From contig CAZSKQ010000002.1 of NCBI GenBank assembly GCA_964607425.1, positions 45,130-109,129 of the forward strand: a DNA stretch of 64,000 nucleotides, given 5' to 3'. The position numbers were made by a program, and so were the translations under genes. A model generated the notes under the pieces. The model worked only from the letters and a program-made list of their open reading frames with translations, searched no databases and was not told the DNA's origin. Below, piece after piece: positions 27,040 to 36,217 of this stretch (the first letter of the stretch is position 1; the number at the start of each line of letters is the position of its first letter). This DNA is from IDS-8 sp964607425 (GTDB lineage Bacteria; Pseudomonadota; Gammaproteobacteria; Steroidobacterales; Woeseiaceae).

Positions 27040-28059
27040 ATGAGGCTCATGACCCTCAAGCAACTCAAATACCTGCTCGGCGTCGTCGATCATGGCCTGA
27101 ACATCACCACCGCGGCCGAGCGCCTCTACACGAGCCAGCCCGGGATCAGCAAGCAGCTTCGGCAGCTTGAGCGGGAAATCGGCGTCCAGCTCTTTTCCCG
27201 CAAGGGCAAGAATCTCGTCGCATTGACACCCGCGGGGATTACCGTCGTCGATTACGCTCGCAGGATCATGCGCGACGTCGACAACATCCGCAGCCTGGGC
27301 AAGGAGCTGGTCGCCGAGGAAGAGGGCACTCTTTCGATTGCAACGACGCACACCCAGGCCAGGTACGTGCTGCCGGATATCCTGAAGCAGTTCCACGAGC
27401 GCTATCCGCGCGTGAATCTCGAGTTGCACCAGGGAACCTCGGAGCAGATTGTCGCGCTGGTCGCCGATAATCGCGTCGACTTCGCTATTGCGACGGAATC
27501 GCGCAACGCCTTCCCCGAATTGAACCTGCTTCCCTGCTACAGCTGGGACCGGATCGTGCTGGCGCCGCGGGATCATCCGCTGGCAGTCAGCAAGGAACCG
27601 CTGACGCTCGAAAAACTGGCGGAGTATCCGCTTATCACCTATGTGTTCAGCTCGATCGGCGAATCGTCCTTCCTGCAGGCATTCGCGAAGAAAAACCTCG
27701 AGCCTAACGTCGTCTTCACCGCGCGCGATGCCGACGTCATCAAGACCTACGTCCGCATGGGGATGGGTGCCGGGGTCATCGCGCCGATGGCGCTGCAATG
27801 CGACGAGGCGAAACGGCTGAAAGCGATCAGCGCGAAGGGGTTGTTTCCCCGGGTAACGACGTGGCTGGGCGTGCCGCGGGACCGGGTATTCCGGCGCTAC
27901 ATGGCGGAATTCGTGTCGCTGTTTGCGCCGCATTGGCCGATCGAGCTGATCGAGCAGGCCGCCGCGGCGGAGTCGCAGGAGGAGGTCGACCGCCTCGCGG
28001 CGGAGATCGACCTGCCGCTCAGGAACGGTTGCACGGAAGGTCTCCCGCAAGCCGCGTAA
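27040..28059 (+). CDS. cysB: CysB-like LysR-type regulator of sulfur assimilation
   Basis: A 339-residue LysR protein. The HTH spans residues 1-62 (LKQLKYLLGVVDHGLNITTA, LYTSQPGISKQLRQLE). The effector domain is strikingly CysB-like, with IATTHTQARYVLP, FAIATES, LPCYSWDR and ARDADVIKTYVRMGMGAGVI. CysB senses O-/N-acetylserine and activates cys genes. ATG 27049 (MTLKQLKYLL) aligns with E. coli CysB and may be the true start. It lies between cysG (divergent) and cysH-I-J. In the cysG-cysB spacer CTGCAC (26977-26982) is mirrored by GTGCAG (27003-27008), a possible regulator site. Confidence 0.92.
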   Translation: MRLMTLKQLKYLLGVVDHGLNITTAAERLYTSQPGISKQLRQLEREIGVQLFSRKGKNLVALTPAGITVVDYARRIMRDVDNIRSLGKELVAEEEGTLSIATTHTQARYVLPDILKQFHERYPRVNLELHQGTSEQIVALVADNRVDFAIATESRNAFPELNLLPCYSWDRIVLAPRDHPLAVSKEPLTLEKLAEYPLITYVFSSIGESSFLQAFAKKNLEPNVVFTARDADVIKTYVRMGMGAGVIAPMALQCDEAKRLKAISAKGLFPRVTTWLGVPRDRVFRRYMAEFVSLFAPHWPIELIEQAAAAESQEEVDRLAAEIDLPLRNGCTEGLPQAA

Positions 28060-28090
28060 CGCCCGACTTGCCGACGAAGTTGCCCCCCAT

Positions 28091-28160
28091 GTAGGAGCCC
28101 GCCCTGCGGGCGACGCCACCGTCAGCAAACGTGGCATCGCCCGCAAGGCGGGCTCCTACA
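28091..28160. repeat. REP pair (inverted GTAGGAGCCCGC elements)
   Basis: A head GTAGGAGCCCGCCCTGCGGG and its inverted partner ending CGGGCTCCTAC enclose a spacer with ACCGTCAGCAAACGTG. It lies between cysB and cysH, convergent genes. This is a typical extragenic REP doublet. Confidence 0.9.
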
Positions 28161-28162
28161 GC

Positions 28163-28238
28163 GCCGAGCCGTCCCGCCGCCGCCGAGCCGTCCCGCCGCC
28201 GCCGAGCCGTCCCGCCGCCGCCGAGCCGTCCCGCCGCA
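28163..28238. repeat. Four tandem copies of a 19-bp GC-rich unit
   Basis: Units begin at 28163, 28182, 28201 and 28220 (GCCGAGCCGTCCCGCCGCC). The copies are identical except for the last base of the fourth. It lies between two REP doublets; no coding role is evident. Confidence 0.9.
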
Positions 28239-28261
28239 CCGCGCCGCCCGCCGCCCCTGCC

Positions 28262-28333
28262 GTGCAGGAGCGCGCATTACGCGCGACACCACCGTCAGCG
28301 AACGTGCCGTCGCCCGCAAGGCGGGCTCCTACA
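28262..28333. repeat. Second REP pair, overlapping the cysH stop
   Basis: One degenerate arm (GTGCAGGAGCGCGCATTACG) and one canonical inverted arm ending CTCCTAC surround a spacer with ACCGTCAGCGAACGTG, nearly the same spacer as in the doublet at 28091. On the minus strand the GTAG of the right arm supplies the TAG stop of cysH (28331-28329). Confidence 0.85.
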
Positions 28334-29102
28334 GCTCGGAAAGGTCGATTTCGTGCAGGCCGCACTCCCGCTGCAGACCGAAAAACCGCAGGTCCTGCTT
28401 GCGGCCCACTTCGTGGATCGAGCGGGTGGTGTGATGATCGCCGATGCTCAGGTAGCCCTGTTCCCACAAGGGGTGGTATGGCAGGCCGTGCCGCTTCAGG
28501 TAGCGGTACACGTCGCGGTCGGACCAGTCGGCGATCGGGTGCACTTTCCAGCGATCGCCCGCCCATTCGAGGTACGGCGTGTTCGCCCTGCCGTTCGACT
28601 GTGAGCGCCGCAACCCCGCGAACCAGGTACCAACCTCGAACTCGCGCAAGGCGCGCTTCATCGGTTCGACCTTCGCTTCCTCGTTGTAGGCCTTGATACC
28701 CGCCGCACCGCGTTCCCAGCGCTTGCCGTGACGCGCTTCCTGCCATGCCGGCGACACGCTGGCACGATACACGACCAGGTTGAGGGACAGTCGCTCGGTC
28801 AGCGTATCGATGAAGCGGTAGGTCTCCGGGAACAGGTAGCCGGTGTCGATGAGCACCACGGGAATGTCGGCTTTAATCTGCGTCACCAGGTGCAAGGCGA
28901 CGGCGGATTGCGCACCGAAGCTGGATGTCAGGATATGCCGGTCGGGCAGGTTCGCGAGCGACCATTCCACGCGCTCACGGGCATTGAGCCCGCTGAAGTT
29001 TTCGTTGCAGCGCTCGAGCGTGACCCGACGGCTTTCCTCCTCGTCGAGAGCCCCGGCTTGCCGCGCCTTGCACGGCCCCTTCTCCAATGCGGCCTGGGAC
29101 AT
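28329..29102 (-). CDS. cysH: Phosphoadenylyl-sulfate (PAPS) reductase
   Basis: A 257-residue assimilatory reductase that makes sulfite from PAPS using thioredoxin. The PP-loop-like SSFGAQSAVALHLV is near residue 65. The C-terminal catalytic cysteine is in QRECGLHEIDLSEL, the form seen in E. coli CysH. The CC...CC cluster motif of APS reductases is absent, so a PAPS substrate is likely. The ATG at 29102 shares a base with the cysI stop (TGATG), showing coupling. Its stop codon TAG belongs to a REP element. No cysD/N/C genes are in the window. Confidence 0.93.
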   Translation of the reverse strand: MSQAALEKGPCKARQAGALDEEESRRVTLERCNENFSGLNARERVEWSLANLPDRHILTSSFGAQSAVALHLVTQIKADIPVVLIDTGYLFPETYRFIDTLTERLSLNLVVYRASVSPAWQEARHGKRWERGAAGIKAYNEEAKVEPMKRALREFEVGTWFAGLRRSQSNGRANTPYLEWAGDRWKVHPIADWSDRDVYRYLKRHGLPYHPLWEQGYLSIGDHHTTRSIHEVGRKQDLRFFGLQRECGLHEIDLSEL

Positions 29103-30769
29103 CAGCCGTGCTCCTCGCCGAACGCCGTGCGCAACGCGTAATCGCCGAATGATTCGCCTGCGGCGCGTCCCGCGCTGAAGCCCGCGAACAGCTCGTCGAG
29201 CACGGCAAGAATGCGCGTTTCGTCGATGTTCTCCTCGGCCAGCCGGTTCATGCGCCAACCGTGCGCATCACCCCCCAGGAACAGGTTGTAGCGGCCGGGT
29301 GCCTTGCCGACCAGCGCAATTTCCGCGAGATACGGCCGCGCGCAGCCGTTGGGGCAGCCGGTCACGCGCAGCGAAATATCTTCATCGCCCAGTCCGTGCC
29401 GTTCGAGAAGGGGCTCGATCTTCGCGATGAGCTCCGGCAGATAGCGCTCCGACTCCGCCATCGCGAGGCCGCAGGTCGGTAGCGCAACGCAGGCAAGCGC
29501 CTGCTGCTGCAAGGGTGATCCGCGCTGCAATTTCGCCACGCCGAACTCGTCCAGCAACTTCTCGATGGCCGGCCGCTCTTCATCGGCAATGCTGCTGACG
29601 ATCAGGTTCTGGTTCGGGGTCAGACGAAAGTCGCCCGTATGGATGCGGGCGATTTCGCGCAGCCCGGACAGCACCCGGTGCTGTGCCGTGTCCCTGATCC
29701 GGCCTTCCGGGATAAACAGGGTCAGGTGCCAGCGGCCGTGAAGATCCCGCTGCCAGCCGATCCGATCCCCGCGGGTCGTGAATTCGAACGGTTCCGGGGC
29801 TGCCAGTGAGAACCCGAGCCGCTCGGCCAGTGCGTCGCAGAACCAGTCCAGGCCGCGATCGTCGAGCGTGTACTTGAGGCGGGCGCGCTTGCGGTCGCTG
29901 CGATTGCCGTAATCCCGTTGCAGCGCCACCACCTGTTCCACGACGGCGAGCGTCTGTTCGACGGTGCAGTAACCGATGACGTCGGCTACGCGCGGATAGG
30001 TTTGCGGCTCGCCGTGCGTTGCACCCATGCCGCCGCCCACGAGGACGTTGAACCCCGCAAGCTTGCCGTCTCTTGCGATCGCGACGAGGCCGAGGTCATG
30101 GGCGAAGACGTCGACGTCGTTCGACGGCGGAATCGCGATCGTGACCTTGAACTTCCGCGGCATGTAGCTATCGCCGTAAATAGGCTCATGATCGGCAGTG
30201 CCTTCGACGCGCTCCCCGTCGAGCCAGATTTCATGATAAGCGCGCGTGCGCGGCTCGAGCAGCTGGCTGATCGAGAGCGCGGTCTTGTACGCTGCTTCGT
30301 GCACCTCGCTCAGTTCCGCGAGGGGAGCGCACATGACGTTGCGATTGACGTCACCGCAGGCGGCAATGGTGCTGAGCAGGCAGTCGTTGATACCGCGGAT
30401 CGTTGCCTTCAACCCGCTCTTGATAATACCGTGGAACTGGAACGACTGGCGCGTCGTGAGCCGCAGCGTACCGTTGCCGTTCGCGGTTGCGAGCGCATCG
30501 AGAGCCAGCCACTGCGCGGGCGTGGTGATGCCGCCGGGTATGCGCGCGCGCACCATGAACCTGTAGGCCGGCTCCAGCTTCCGCCGCGTGCGATCGGCGC
30601 GCAGGTCGCGGTCGTCCTGCTGGTAGAAGCCGTGAAACTTGGCAAGTTGCCTGTCGTCTTCCGTCAGCGCACCGGTCGCCGGATCGGCGAGGCTTTCAAC
30701 GAGCGTGCCGCGCAGGTAGTTGCTGCGTTTCTTGATGTGCTCGACGGCAGACAGCGCTTTGTCGCTCAT
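29102..30769 (-). CDS. cysI: Sulfite reductase hemoprotein beta subunit
   Basis: A 555-residue siroheme/4Fe-4S subunit reducing sulfite to sulfide. The N-terminal half has RRKLEPAYRFMVRARIPGG and LRLTTRQSFQFHGI. The cluster/siroheme cysteines are in LPTCGLAMAESERYLP and VTGCPNGCARPY, in the expected C-x5-C and C-x3-C arrangement. It starts 2 bp after cysJ. Long open frame upstream of 30769 is antisense-like noise. Siroheme would come from CysG encoded nearby. Confidence 0.95.
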   Translation of the reverse strand: MSDKALSAVEHIKKRSNYLRGTLVESLADPATGALTEDDRQLAKFHGFYQQDDRDLRADRTRRKLEPAYRFMVRARIPGGITTPAQWLALDALATANGNGTLRLTTRQSFQFHGIIKSGLKATIRGINDCLLSTIAACGDVNRNVMCAPLAELSEVHEAAYKTALSISQLLEPRTRAYHEIWLDGERVEGTADHEPIYGDSYMPRKFKVTIAIPPSNDVDVFAHDLGLVAIARDGKLAGFNVLVGGGMGATHGEPQTYPRVADVIGYCTVEQTLAVVEQVVALQRDYGNRSDRKRARLKYTLDDRGLDWFCDALAERLGFSLAAPEPFEFTTRGDRIGWQRDLHGRWHLTLFIPEGRIRDTAQHRVLSGLREIARIHTGDFRLTPNQNLIVSSIADEERPAIEKLLDEFGVAKLQRGSPLQQQALACVALPTCGLAMAESERYLPELIAKIEPLLERHGLGDEDISLRVTGCPNGCARPYLAEIALVGKAPGRYNLFLGGDAHGWRMNRLAEENIDETRILAVLDELFAGFSAGRAAGESFGDYALRTAFGEEHG

Positions 30770-30771
30770 GA

Positions 30772-32559
30772 TCAGTAAACGTCCCTTTGGTAGCGTTGCG
30801 CCGCCTTCAGCCCGGCGACGTATTCCCGTGCGCGGTCGTCGCTCATGCCGCCTTCCTTGCCGACGATTTCGACCAGTGCCTGGTGCACGTCGCCGGCCAT
30901 GCGCTCGGCGTCGCCGCAGACGTAGACGTGCGCACCCCGTTCCAGCCACTCGAACAGCGCGCGCGACTTCTCGCGCAGGCGATCCTGGACGTAGATTTTT
31001 TCTTCCTGGTCGCGCGAGAACGCGACGTCCAGGCGCTTCAGCACGCCGTCGCGGCGGTAACGCAGCCACTCGATCTGGTACAGGAAGTCGGTCGCGAGGT
31101 TGCGCTCGCCGAAGACGAGCCAGTTGTCTCCCTTGTGCCCATGCTCGAGGCGATGCTCGACGAATGCGCGGTAGGGCGCGACACCGGTCCCGGCGCCGAT
31201 CATCACGATGGGAGCGCCGCCGTCCTGCGGCAGGCGAAACCGGTCATTGGGCTCGAGAAACACCGGTACCTCGCTCGCGCCGCCGGTGAGGAAGGTGGAA
31301 GCGGCACCCCAGTGCGAGCGCCCGAAGTCCTCGTACTGCACCACGCCCACGGTCAGGTGCGCCTCACCGGGATTCGCATCCGGACTGGAGGCGATGGAAT
31401 ACAGGCGCGGCGTCAGCCGCCGCAGGGCGTCGACGAGTTCCTGCGCTTCCCAGGCTTTCGGGTAGTCCGCGAACAGGTCGATGACCTGGCGCGTCCCGAA
31501 AAACCCGGTGAGGAGAGCGCGATCGTCCAGGATTTGCCGCAGCTCGTCATGATCGGGCGCGACCTTCTCCAGCAGGGGCCGGCTGATGACCGTGATCTCC
31601 CGGTGTTCGGAGAGCGCGAGTGACAACGGCAGCTGCTCGCCGTTGACCGTTACTTCCTCGTCGGGCTCGAGCTTCACGGCCGCGAGGATGGCCGCGACCA
31701 GCTGCGGCGGATTCTTCGGCAGGACGCCCAGCGAATCGCCGGGCAGGTAGGTGATCCCGGATGATTCGAGGTCCAGCTCGATGTGCCGCACGTCCTTGCT
31801 GGAACCCGGGCCCGTGATCGGCTGGTCTACGAGGATCTCCGCGCTGAAAGGATGCTCGCGCGTCGCCGCCGCCGCGGGGACAGCGTGCAGGTGCGCCGGT
31901 CCGGTGCCGGCGCGCACCTGGGGCTCAGCCGACTCCGCCGCGCGGGCGACGACGCGCTCGGCCCAGTCGGCGGCCAATACCTCGAAATCGACATCGCAAT
32001 CGACGCGATCGACGACGGGGCCCGCGCCAAGCGCGCGCAACCGTTCGTCAAAGACCTGCCCCATTGCGCAGAAGTCGGCATAGCTGGAATCGCCGAGAGC
32101 CAGGACGGAATAGCTCAGGTTCTCGAGCCGCGGGGCGCGCTCGCCGAGCCAGAACTCGAAAAAGGCTTCGCTGCCCTCGGGCGCTTCGCCGATTCCGTGT
32201 GTCGCAACCACGAACACCGCGTTGGTCACCTTGGTGAGCGCTTTCGGCTTGTAATCGCGCAAGTCCTGCAGTTCCGCGACCAGCCCGACACCGCGTGCCC
32301 GCTCGGCCACCGATTCCGCAATCCGGCGGCTGTTGCCGGTCTCTGTCGCATAAAACACGGTCAAGGCTTCCGCGGCGGAGGGTTCCGGCTGCGCGGCCGG
32401 CTGTATTCCGCCGGTGGCCGTCGCTCGCGCCAATCCCGCGAGGTAGCCGCTCGCCCACAGGAGCTGGTCGTAGTCGAATGTCGCCACGGCGGTGCGCAGG
32501 ACGTGCAGGTCGTTGCCCGGCAACGGCGGTGCAATATCGGGATTGGGAACGGCGGCCAC
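30772..32559 (-). CDS. cysJ: Sulfite reductase flavoprotein alpha subunit
   Basis: A 595-residue diflavin reductase feeding electrons from NADPH to CysI. An N-terminal helical segment is followed by an FMN flavodoxin domain (about 66-205: VFYATETGNSRRIAE, ALGDSSYADFCAMG). An FAD-binding region follows (RLYSIASSP, GAASTFLTG), then the NADPH domain (MIGAGTGVAPYRAFVEHR, LVFGERN, YVCGDAERMAGDVH), ending RDVY like E. coli CysJ. GTG start with a GGAG site 8 bp upstream. First gene of cysJ-cysI-cysH. Confidence 0.95.
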   Translation of the reverse strand: MAAVPNPDIAPPLPGNDLHVLRTAVATFDYDQLLWASGYLAGLARATATGGIQPAAQPEPSAAEALTVFYATETGNSRRIAESVAERARGVGLVAELQDLRDYKPKALTKVTNAVFVVATHGIGEAPEGSEAFFEFWLGERAPRLENLSYSVLALGDSSYADFCAMGQVFDERLRALGAGPVVDRVDCDVDFEVLAADWAERVVARAAESAEPQVRAGTGPAHLHAVPAAAATREHPFSAEILVDQPITGPGSSKDVRHIELDLESSGITYLPGDSLGVLPKNPPQLVAAILAAVKLEPDEEVTVNGEQLPLSLALSEHREITVISRPLLEKVAPDHDELRQILDDRALLTGFFGTRQVIDLFADYPKAWEAQELVDALRRLTPRLYSIASSPDANPGEAHLTVGVVQYEDFGRSHWGAASTFLTGGASEVPVFLEPNDRFRLPQDGGAPIVMIGAGTGVAPYRAFVEHRLEHGHKGDNWLVFGERNLATDFLYQIEWLRYRRDGVLKRLDVAFSRDQEEKIYVQDRLREKSRALFEWLERGAHVYVCGDAERMAGDVHQALVEIVGKEGGMSDDRAREYVAGLKAAQRYQRDVY

Positions 32560-32629
32560 GGCAGTTACTCCGGATCAAGCAAGGCCGCAAAGCTACCGGT
32601 ACGGTTTGCCCGCGTGAATAACCCTTTTC

Positions 32630-32643
32630 TTATCCCTCGATAA
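32630..32643. promoter_or_regulatory. Palindrome upstream of cysJIH
   Basis: TTATC-CCTC-GATAA lies about 70 bp before the cysJ start in an AT-rich patch. It is a plausible operator or activator site, perhaps for CysB; no consensus was applied. Confidence 0.3.
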
Positions 32644-32695
32644 CCTGCAGCAATACCGGCGTGCGGGAAGCCGCCGATTGCAGTGCGCGATTTCG

Positions 32696-33313
32696 CTACG
32701 GGCTCGGCAGGAAGAAGCGGGTTCCGCGGTGCTCCAGCACGATCCCGTTCGACATGATTTCGAGCACCCGGGGGCCCTCTTCAAGGGTCGCGCCTTCCTT
32801 GTAACGGCTCATGTTGATCACGACGAAACGATCGGCGGCCCGCTCGCCCCAGACGTGCAGGTCAACGTGCAGGTCCGGCAGTTGCAACGCGCCGGTGGCG
32901 CGCAATTGCTCGAAGGTGGACAGCGAGTCCATGTCGATGCGCGGCTTTGCGCGCGCTGCCTCCGGCGCCGCCGCGGGCGCGGGCACGGGCGAAACGATAT
33001 CGTCAGGGGCCGCCGCGGCCTCGCGCCGGGTTTCCGTGGCGGCGCTGACCACCTCCGTGAGGCTCGGCGTCGGTGGGGATACGGGCAGCTCCAGCACCTG
33101 CGTGACCGTGCCCGCCGGTATCGCATCGGAGACCGGCCGCAGCAGCAGTACAAGCAGTACGGCCAGGTTGATCGCGAGCAGGGCGCCCACCGCCCATAGC
33201 CAGCGCGGCGTGGCGGAAGCCTCGCGGGGGCCGGGGACGTCGGCGAAGCCGGGCGTGCTTTTCCGTTGCCGCTCGGCCTCGGATTTCTTCAGTGCGTCGA
33301 GGATAAAAGACAT
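32696..33313 (-). CDS. gspB: General secretion pathway protein B
   Basis: A 205-residue single-pass inner-membrane protein. It starts with the family hallmark MSFILDALKKSEAERQR. One transmembrane segment lies at about residues 38-60 (WLWAVGALLAINLAVLLVLL). A Pro/Ala-rich periplasmic linker leads to a C-terminal GspB domain (LHVDLHVWGERAADRFVVIN). GspB/ExeB works with GspA/ExeA to assemble the type II secretion secretin through peptidoglycan. It lies 7 bp after gspA. No other gsp genes are in the window. Confidence 0.9.
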   Translation of the reverse strand: MSFILDALKKSEAERQRKSTPGFADVPGPREASATPRWLWAVGALLAINLAVLLVLLLRPVSDAIPAGTVTQVLELPVSPPTPSLTEVVSAATETRREAAAAPDDIVSPVPAPAAAPEAARAKPRIDMDSLSTFEQLRATGALQLPDLHVDLHVWGERAADRFVVINMSRYKEGATLEEGPRVLEIMSNGIVLEHRGTRFFLPSP

Positions 33314-33320
33314 CGCCGGC

Positions 33321-35021
33321 TCACGGTTTTGGTGCGGATTGCTGCGCGATGACGGGAGCGGTCAGGCGCGGTGCGCCGTCCCGGCCGAGCAGCGAGCTGA
33401 TCAGGATTTGCGTGCGTGCCCCCGCGATGCCGTCGACGCGCAGCCGTTGGCGGCGCTGGAATTCCATCACCTGCTGTTCCAGCTCTGCATCGAAATAGCG
33501 CGACTCCGGATCGGCCGGGCGGTATGCGGGATCGATGGCGGCCATGCTCTGCCGCAGCCAGGGCACGTTCGGGTTCGTGGTGCCCGGGCGAATCAGCGCC
33601 TCTACTCCGTCGGGAGGGCGCCAGACCAGCAGGTACTCGCCGAACCAGAGCCGCGAGATCTCCGCGATCGGCCAGTCAGCGCGCCGGTCGCCGATAGCCA
33701 GCGCCCCGGTTTCCTCGGACAGCGCCACGAGCACCGCCTGGTGGTGCGTGCCCGTGGAGTCGGTGAGCGTCAGGATGACGGGCCGATCGAGCTGGCGAAT
33801 GCCGCTGAGGGAGCCGCTGCTGAAATAGCAGCGCAGTCCCTGCGCCTCCGCCTGGGCACAGCCGGAGCCGCCTCCCTCGCGGTATTCGGCGCCCCAGAGG
33901 TCGAACAGGGTCGCCAGCGCATGCGCGAGATCGCTGCCTTCGCTCGCCAGCAGGGCGTCGTCCAGGCCGACGCGTTCCGCCTCCGGCGCCGCCGGTTGCG
34001 CGGGCGCGGCAGCCTCCGCAGCCGGTTCCGGCGCTGTCTCGGGCGGCACGTCATCCGGCACCGCCGCCGCGGCGCTGCCCGCGGCCGGGCTGCCGGCCGC
34101 GGTCCCCGGCGGGGGCTCCTGCCGCGGCGCGTTCCAGAGCACGCCCGCGAGCAGCGCGGCCGCGAGCAAGCCGCCCGCGGGCCACGCCCAGCGCAGCAGG
34201 ACCGGACGGAGCTTCGTCCCGGACACTTCCGCCGCCGCGCGGCGCACCGTGCGCTTGTCGATCGTGCGGCTCTCGCGACTGTACGCGCCGAGCAGCGACC
34301 GGTCGCAGATCACGTTCATGAGGCGGGGGATGCCGCCGGACTGGCGATACACCTCGCGCTTCGCGGCCGGCTCGAAAATCTCCGTCAGCGCGCCCGCGAC
34401 CTTGAGGCGGTGGTCGATGTAACGGGCCGACTCTTCACGGGACAGCGGTTCGAGGTGGTAGCGCCCGGTGACCCGCTGTGCGAGCTGGCGCAGGCTCGGC
34501 CGCGACAGCATTTCGCGTAGTTCCGGCTGGGCGACCAGGATGATCTGCAGCAGCTTTTGCCGCGATGTTTCCAGGTTCGTAAGCAGGCGCAGCTGCTCCA
34601 GCACCTCGGCGGACAGGTTTTGCGCCTCGTCGACCAGCAGGATAGTGCGGCGCCCGCGGGAATGCGTATCCAGCAGGTGGCGGTTGAGGGCGTCGACGTG
34701 CGCCTTGGCACTCCCCCGGTCTTCCGGCAGCGGGATACGCAGCTCCTCGCAGATCGCGATCAGGAACTCGAGCGCGGTCAGGTTCGGATTGAGGATCAGC
34801 GCGACGTCGATTTCGGCCGGCATCTGGCCGAGCAATGTCCGCACCAGCGTCGTCTTGCCCGTGCCCACTTCGCCCGTGAGCTGGATGAAGCCCCCGCTTT
34901 CCGTCACGCCATAGACGAGATGCGCAAGCCCCTCGCCGTGCCGTTCGCTCATGAACAGGTAGCGCGGGTCGGGCGTGATCGCAAACGGTTTTTCGTTCAG
35001 GCCGAAAAAGGTGGTGTACAT
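33321..35021 (-). CDS. gspA: General secretion pathway ATPase GspA/ExeA-like
   Basis: A 566-residue protein. It has an N-terminal AAA ATPase (MYTTFFGLNEKPFAITPDPR, Walker A GEVGTGKTTLVRT near residue 50, Walker B TILLVDEAQNLS). A membrane segment lies near residue 285 (WPAGGLLAAALLAGVLW). A Pro/Ala-rich linker follows, then a periplasmic C-terminal region with a peptidoglycan-binding domain (LEQQVMEFQRRQRLRVDGIAG, two strings read through). It is an energy partner of GspB. The upstream open frame before 35021 lacks similarity. Located 29 bp after dinB. Confidence 0.92.
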   Translation of the reverse strand: MYTTFFGLNEKPFAITPDPRYLFMSERHGEGLAHLVYGVTESGGFIQLTGEVGTGKTTLVRTLLGQMPAEIDVALILNPNLTALEFLIAICEELRIPLPEDRGSAKAHVDALNRHLLDTHSRGRRTILLVDEAQNLSAEVLEQLRLLTNLETSRQKLLQIILVAQPELREMLSRPSLRQLAQRVTGRYHLEPLSREESARYIDHRLKVAGALTEIFEPAAKREVYRQSGGIPRLMNVICDRSLLGAYSRESRTIDKRTVRRAAAEVSGTKLRPVLLRWAWPAGGLLAAALLAGVLWNAPRQEPPPGTAAGSPAAGSAAAAVPDDVPPETAPEPAAEAAAPAQPAAPEAERVGLDDALLASEGSDLAHALATLFDLWGAEYREGGGSGCAQAEAQGLRCYFSSGSLSGIRQLDRPVILTLTDSTGTHHQAVLVALSEETGALAIGDRRADWPIAEISRLWFGEYLLVWRPPDGVEALIRPGTTNPNVPWLRQSMAAIDPAYRPADPESRYFDAELEQQVMEFQRRQRLRVDGIAGARTQILISSLLGRDGAPRLTAPVIAQQSAPKP

Positions 35022-35050
35022 GCTGGTGCCTTGCCGCCGCCGGCCCGATG

Positions 35051-36217
35051 TTACCTGATCCGGCGCGCGCCGAAAGTGCGCGCGCGGCCGAGAGCCACGC
35101 CGCCAAAGCGCGCCCGGATCTCGTCCACGGCACGGTCGAGCGATGAGGCAGCGGGCGAGAACAGGTCCGCCTGGCCTGCCGGCCGGAGTTCGTTCCCGCC
35201 CACGCCGAGGAGGCGCACGCGGGCGTGCGGCTGCTCCCGCCGCCATTCCTCCAGGAGTTCGCAGGCAAGGGCATGGATGCGGTCCGTGCTGTTGCCGGGC
35301 GGCTGGAGCGCGCGTTGCCGCGTGCAGGTAGCAAAATCACTGCGCCGGATTTTCACCTGCACGGTGCCGGCGGCGAGCGCGGCGGCGCGGAGCCGGCTCG
35401 CGGCGCGTTCCGAGAGCCTCAGGAGCTCGGTTCGCAGGGCACGGGGGTCATCCAGGTCGGTGTCGAAAGTCTCCTCCGCGCTGATTGATTTCGGCATCCG
35501 CGAGGCGATAACGGGGCGGTTGTCCTGCCCCGCGGCCCGCTCGCGGGCCCGCTCTGCATGGCGGCCGAAAACCGGCTCTAGCACGGCGTCCGGGGCGGCA
35601 CGCAGCTCCGCAATGGTGCGGATGCCGCGGGCGTGCAGCCTGGCGAGGCTCGCGGGCCCGATGCCCGGCAGCACTTCCGCCGGCAGGGGGTCGAGCACGG
35701 ACTGCAGGGTGTCCGGCGCGAGCACCACCAGGCCGTCGGGCTTGTCCAGGTCCGAGGCGATCTTCGCTGTCAGCTTGTTCGGCGCTACGCCCACGGACGC
35801 GGTGAGGCCCGTCTCCGCGTTGATCCGGCTCTTGATCGACGCCGCGATGCCGGCCGCCGGACCGAATAAACTCACGCTGTGCGTTACGTCGAGGAACGCT
35901 TCGTCGAGCGACAGCCCTTCGACCAGCGGGGTGAACTCGTGAAAGATCGCGAACACGGTTTCGGAGATCGATTTGTACAACGGCATGCGCAGCGGCACCC
36001 GCACGAGTTGCGGGCAACGGCGCATCGCCTCGCGCATCGGCATGGCCGAATGAATGCCGAACTGCCGGGCTTCGTAGCTTGCGGCCGCGACCACGCCGCG
36101 GTTGTAGCCGCCGACTACCACCGGCTTGCCGCGGAGGCGCGGATCGTCTCGCTGTTCGACGGACGCGTAGAAAGCATCCATGTCGACGTGCAGGATGCTG
36201 CGTCCCGGCGTCGTCAC
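35051..36217 (-). CDS. dinB: DNA polymerase IV (Y-family)
   Basis: A 388-residue translesion polymerase. Catalytic carboxylates are in ILHVDMDAFYASVEQ (near the N-terminus) and GLSLDEAFLDVT. The helix-hairpin-helix region LPGIGPASLARLHARGI and the little-finger domain are present. The GTG start overlaps the ispA stop (GTGA at 36214-36217), so it is co-translated with a prenyl transferase gene, an unusual partner. No LexA box was identified; the frame upstream of 36217 is noise. Confidence 0.92.
   Translation of the reverse strand: MTTPGRSILHVDMDAFYASVEQRDDPRLRGKPVVVGGYNRGVVAAASYEARQFGIHSAMPMREAMRRCPQLVRVPLRMPLYKSISETVFAIFHEFTPLVEGLSLDEAFLDVTHSVSLFGPAAGIAASIKSRINAETGLTASVGVAPNKLTAKIASDLDKPDGLVVLAPDTLQSVLDPLPAEVLPGIGPASLARLHARGIRTIAELRAAPDAVLEPVFGRHAERARERAAGQDNRPVIASRMPKSISAEETFDTDLDDPRALRTELLRLSERAASRLRAAALAAGTVQVKIRRSDFATCTRQRALQPPGNSTDRIHALACELLEEWRREQPHARVRLLGVGGNELRPAGQADLFSPAASSLDRAVDEIRARFGGVALGRARTFGARRIR

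Noticed and set aside
27014..27042. TTGACA / CATATG as a promoter for cysB
   Set aside because: The -10 would overlap the annotated ATG, so transcription would begin inside the gene. It would fit only if ATG 27049 is used without a leader.
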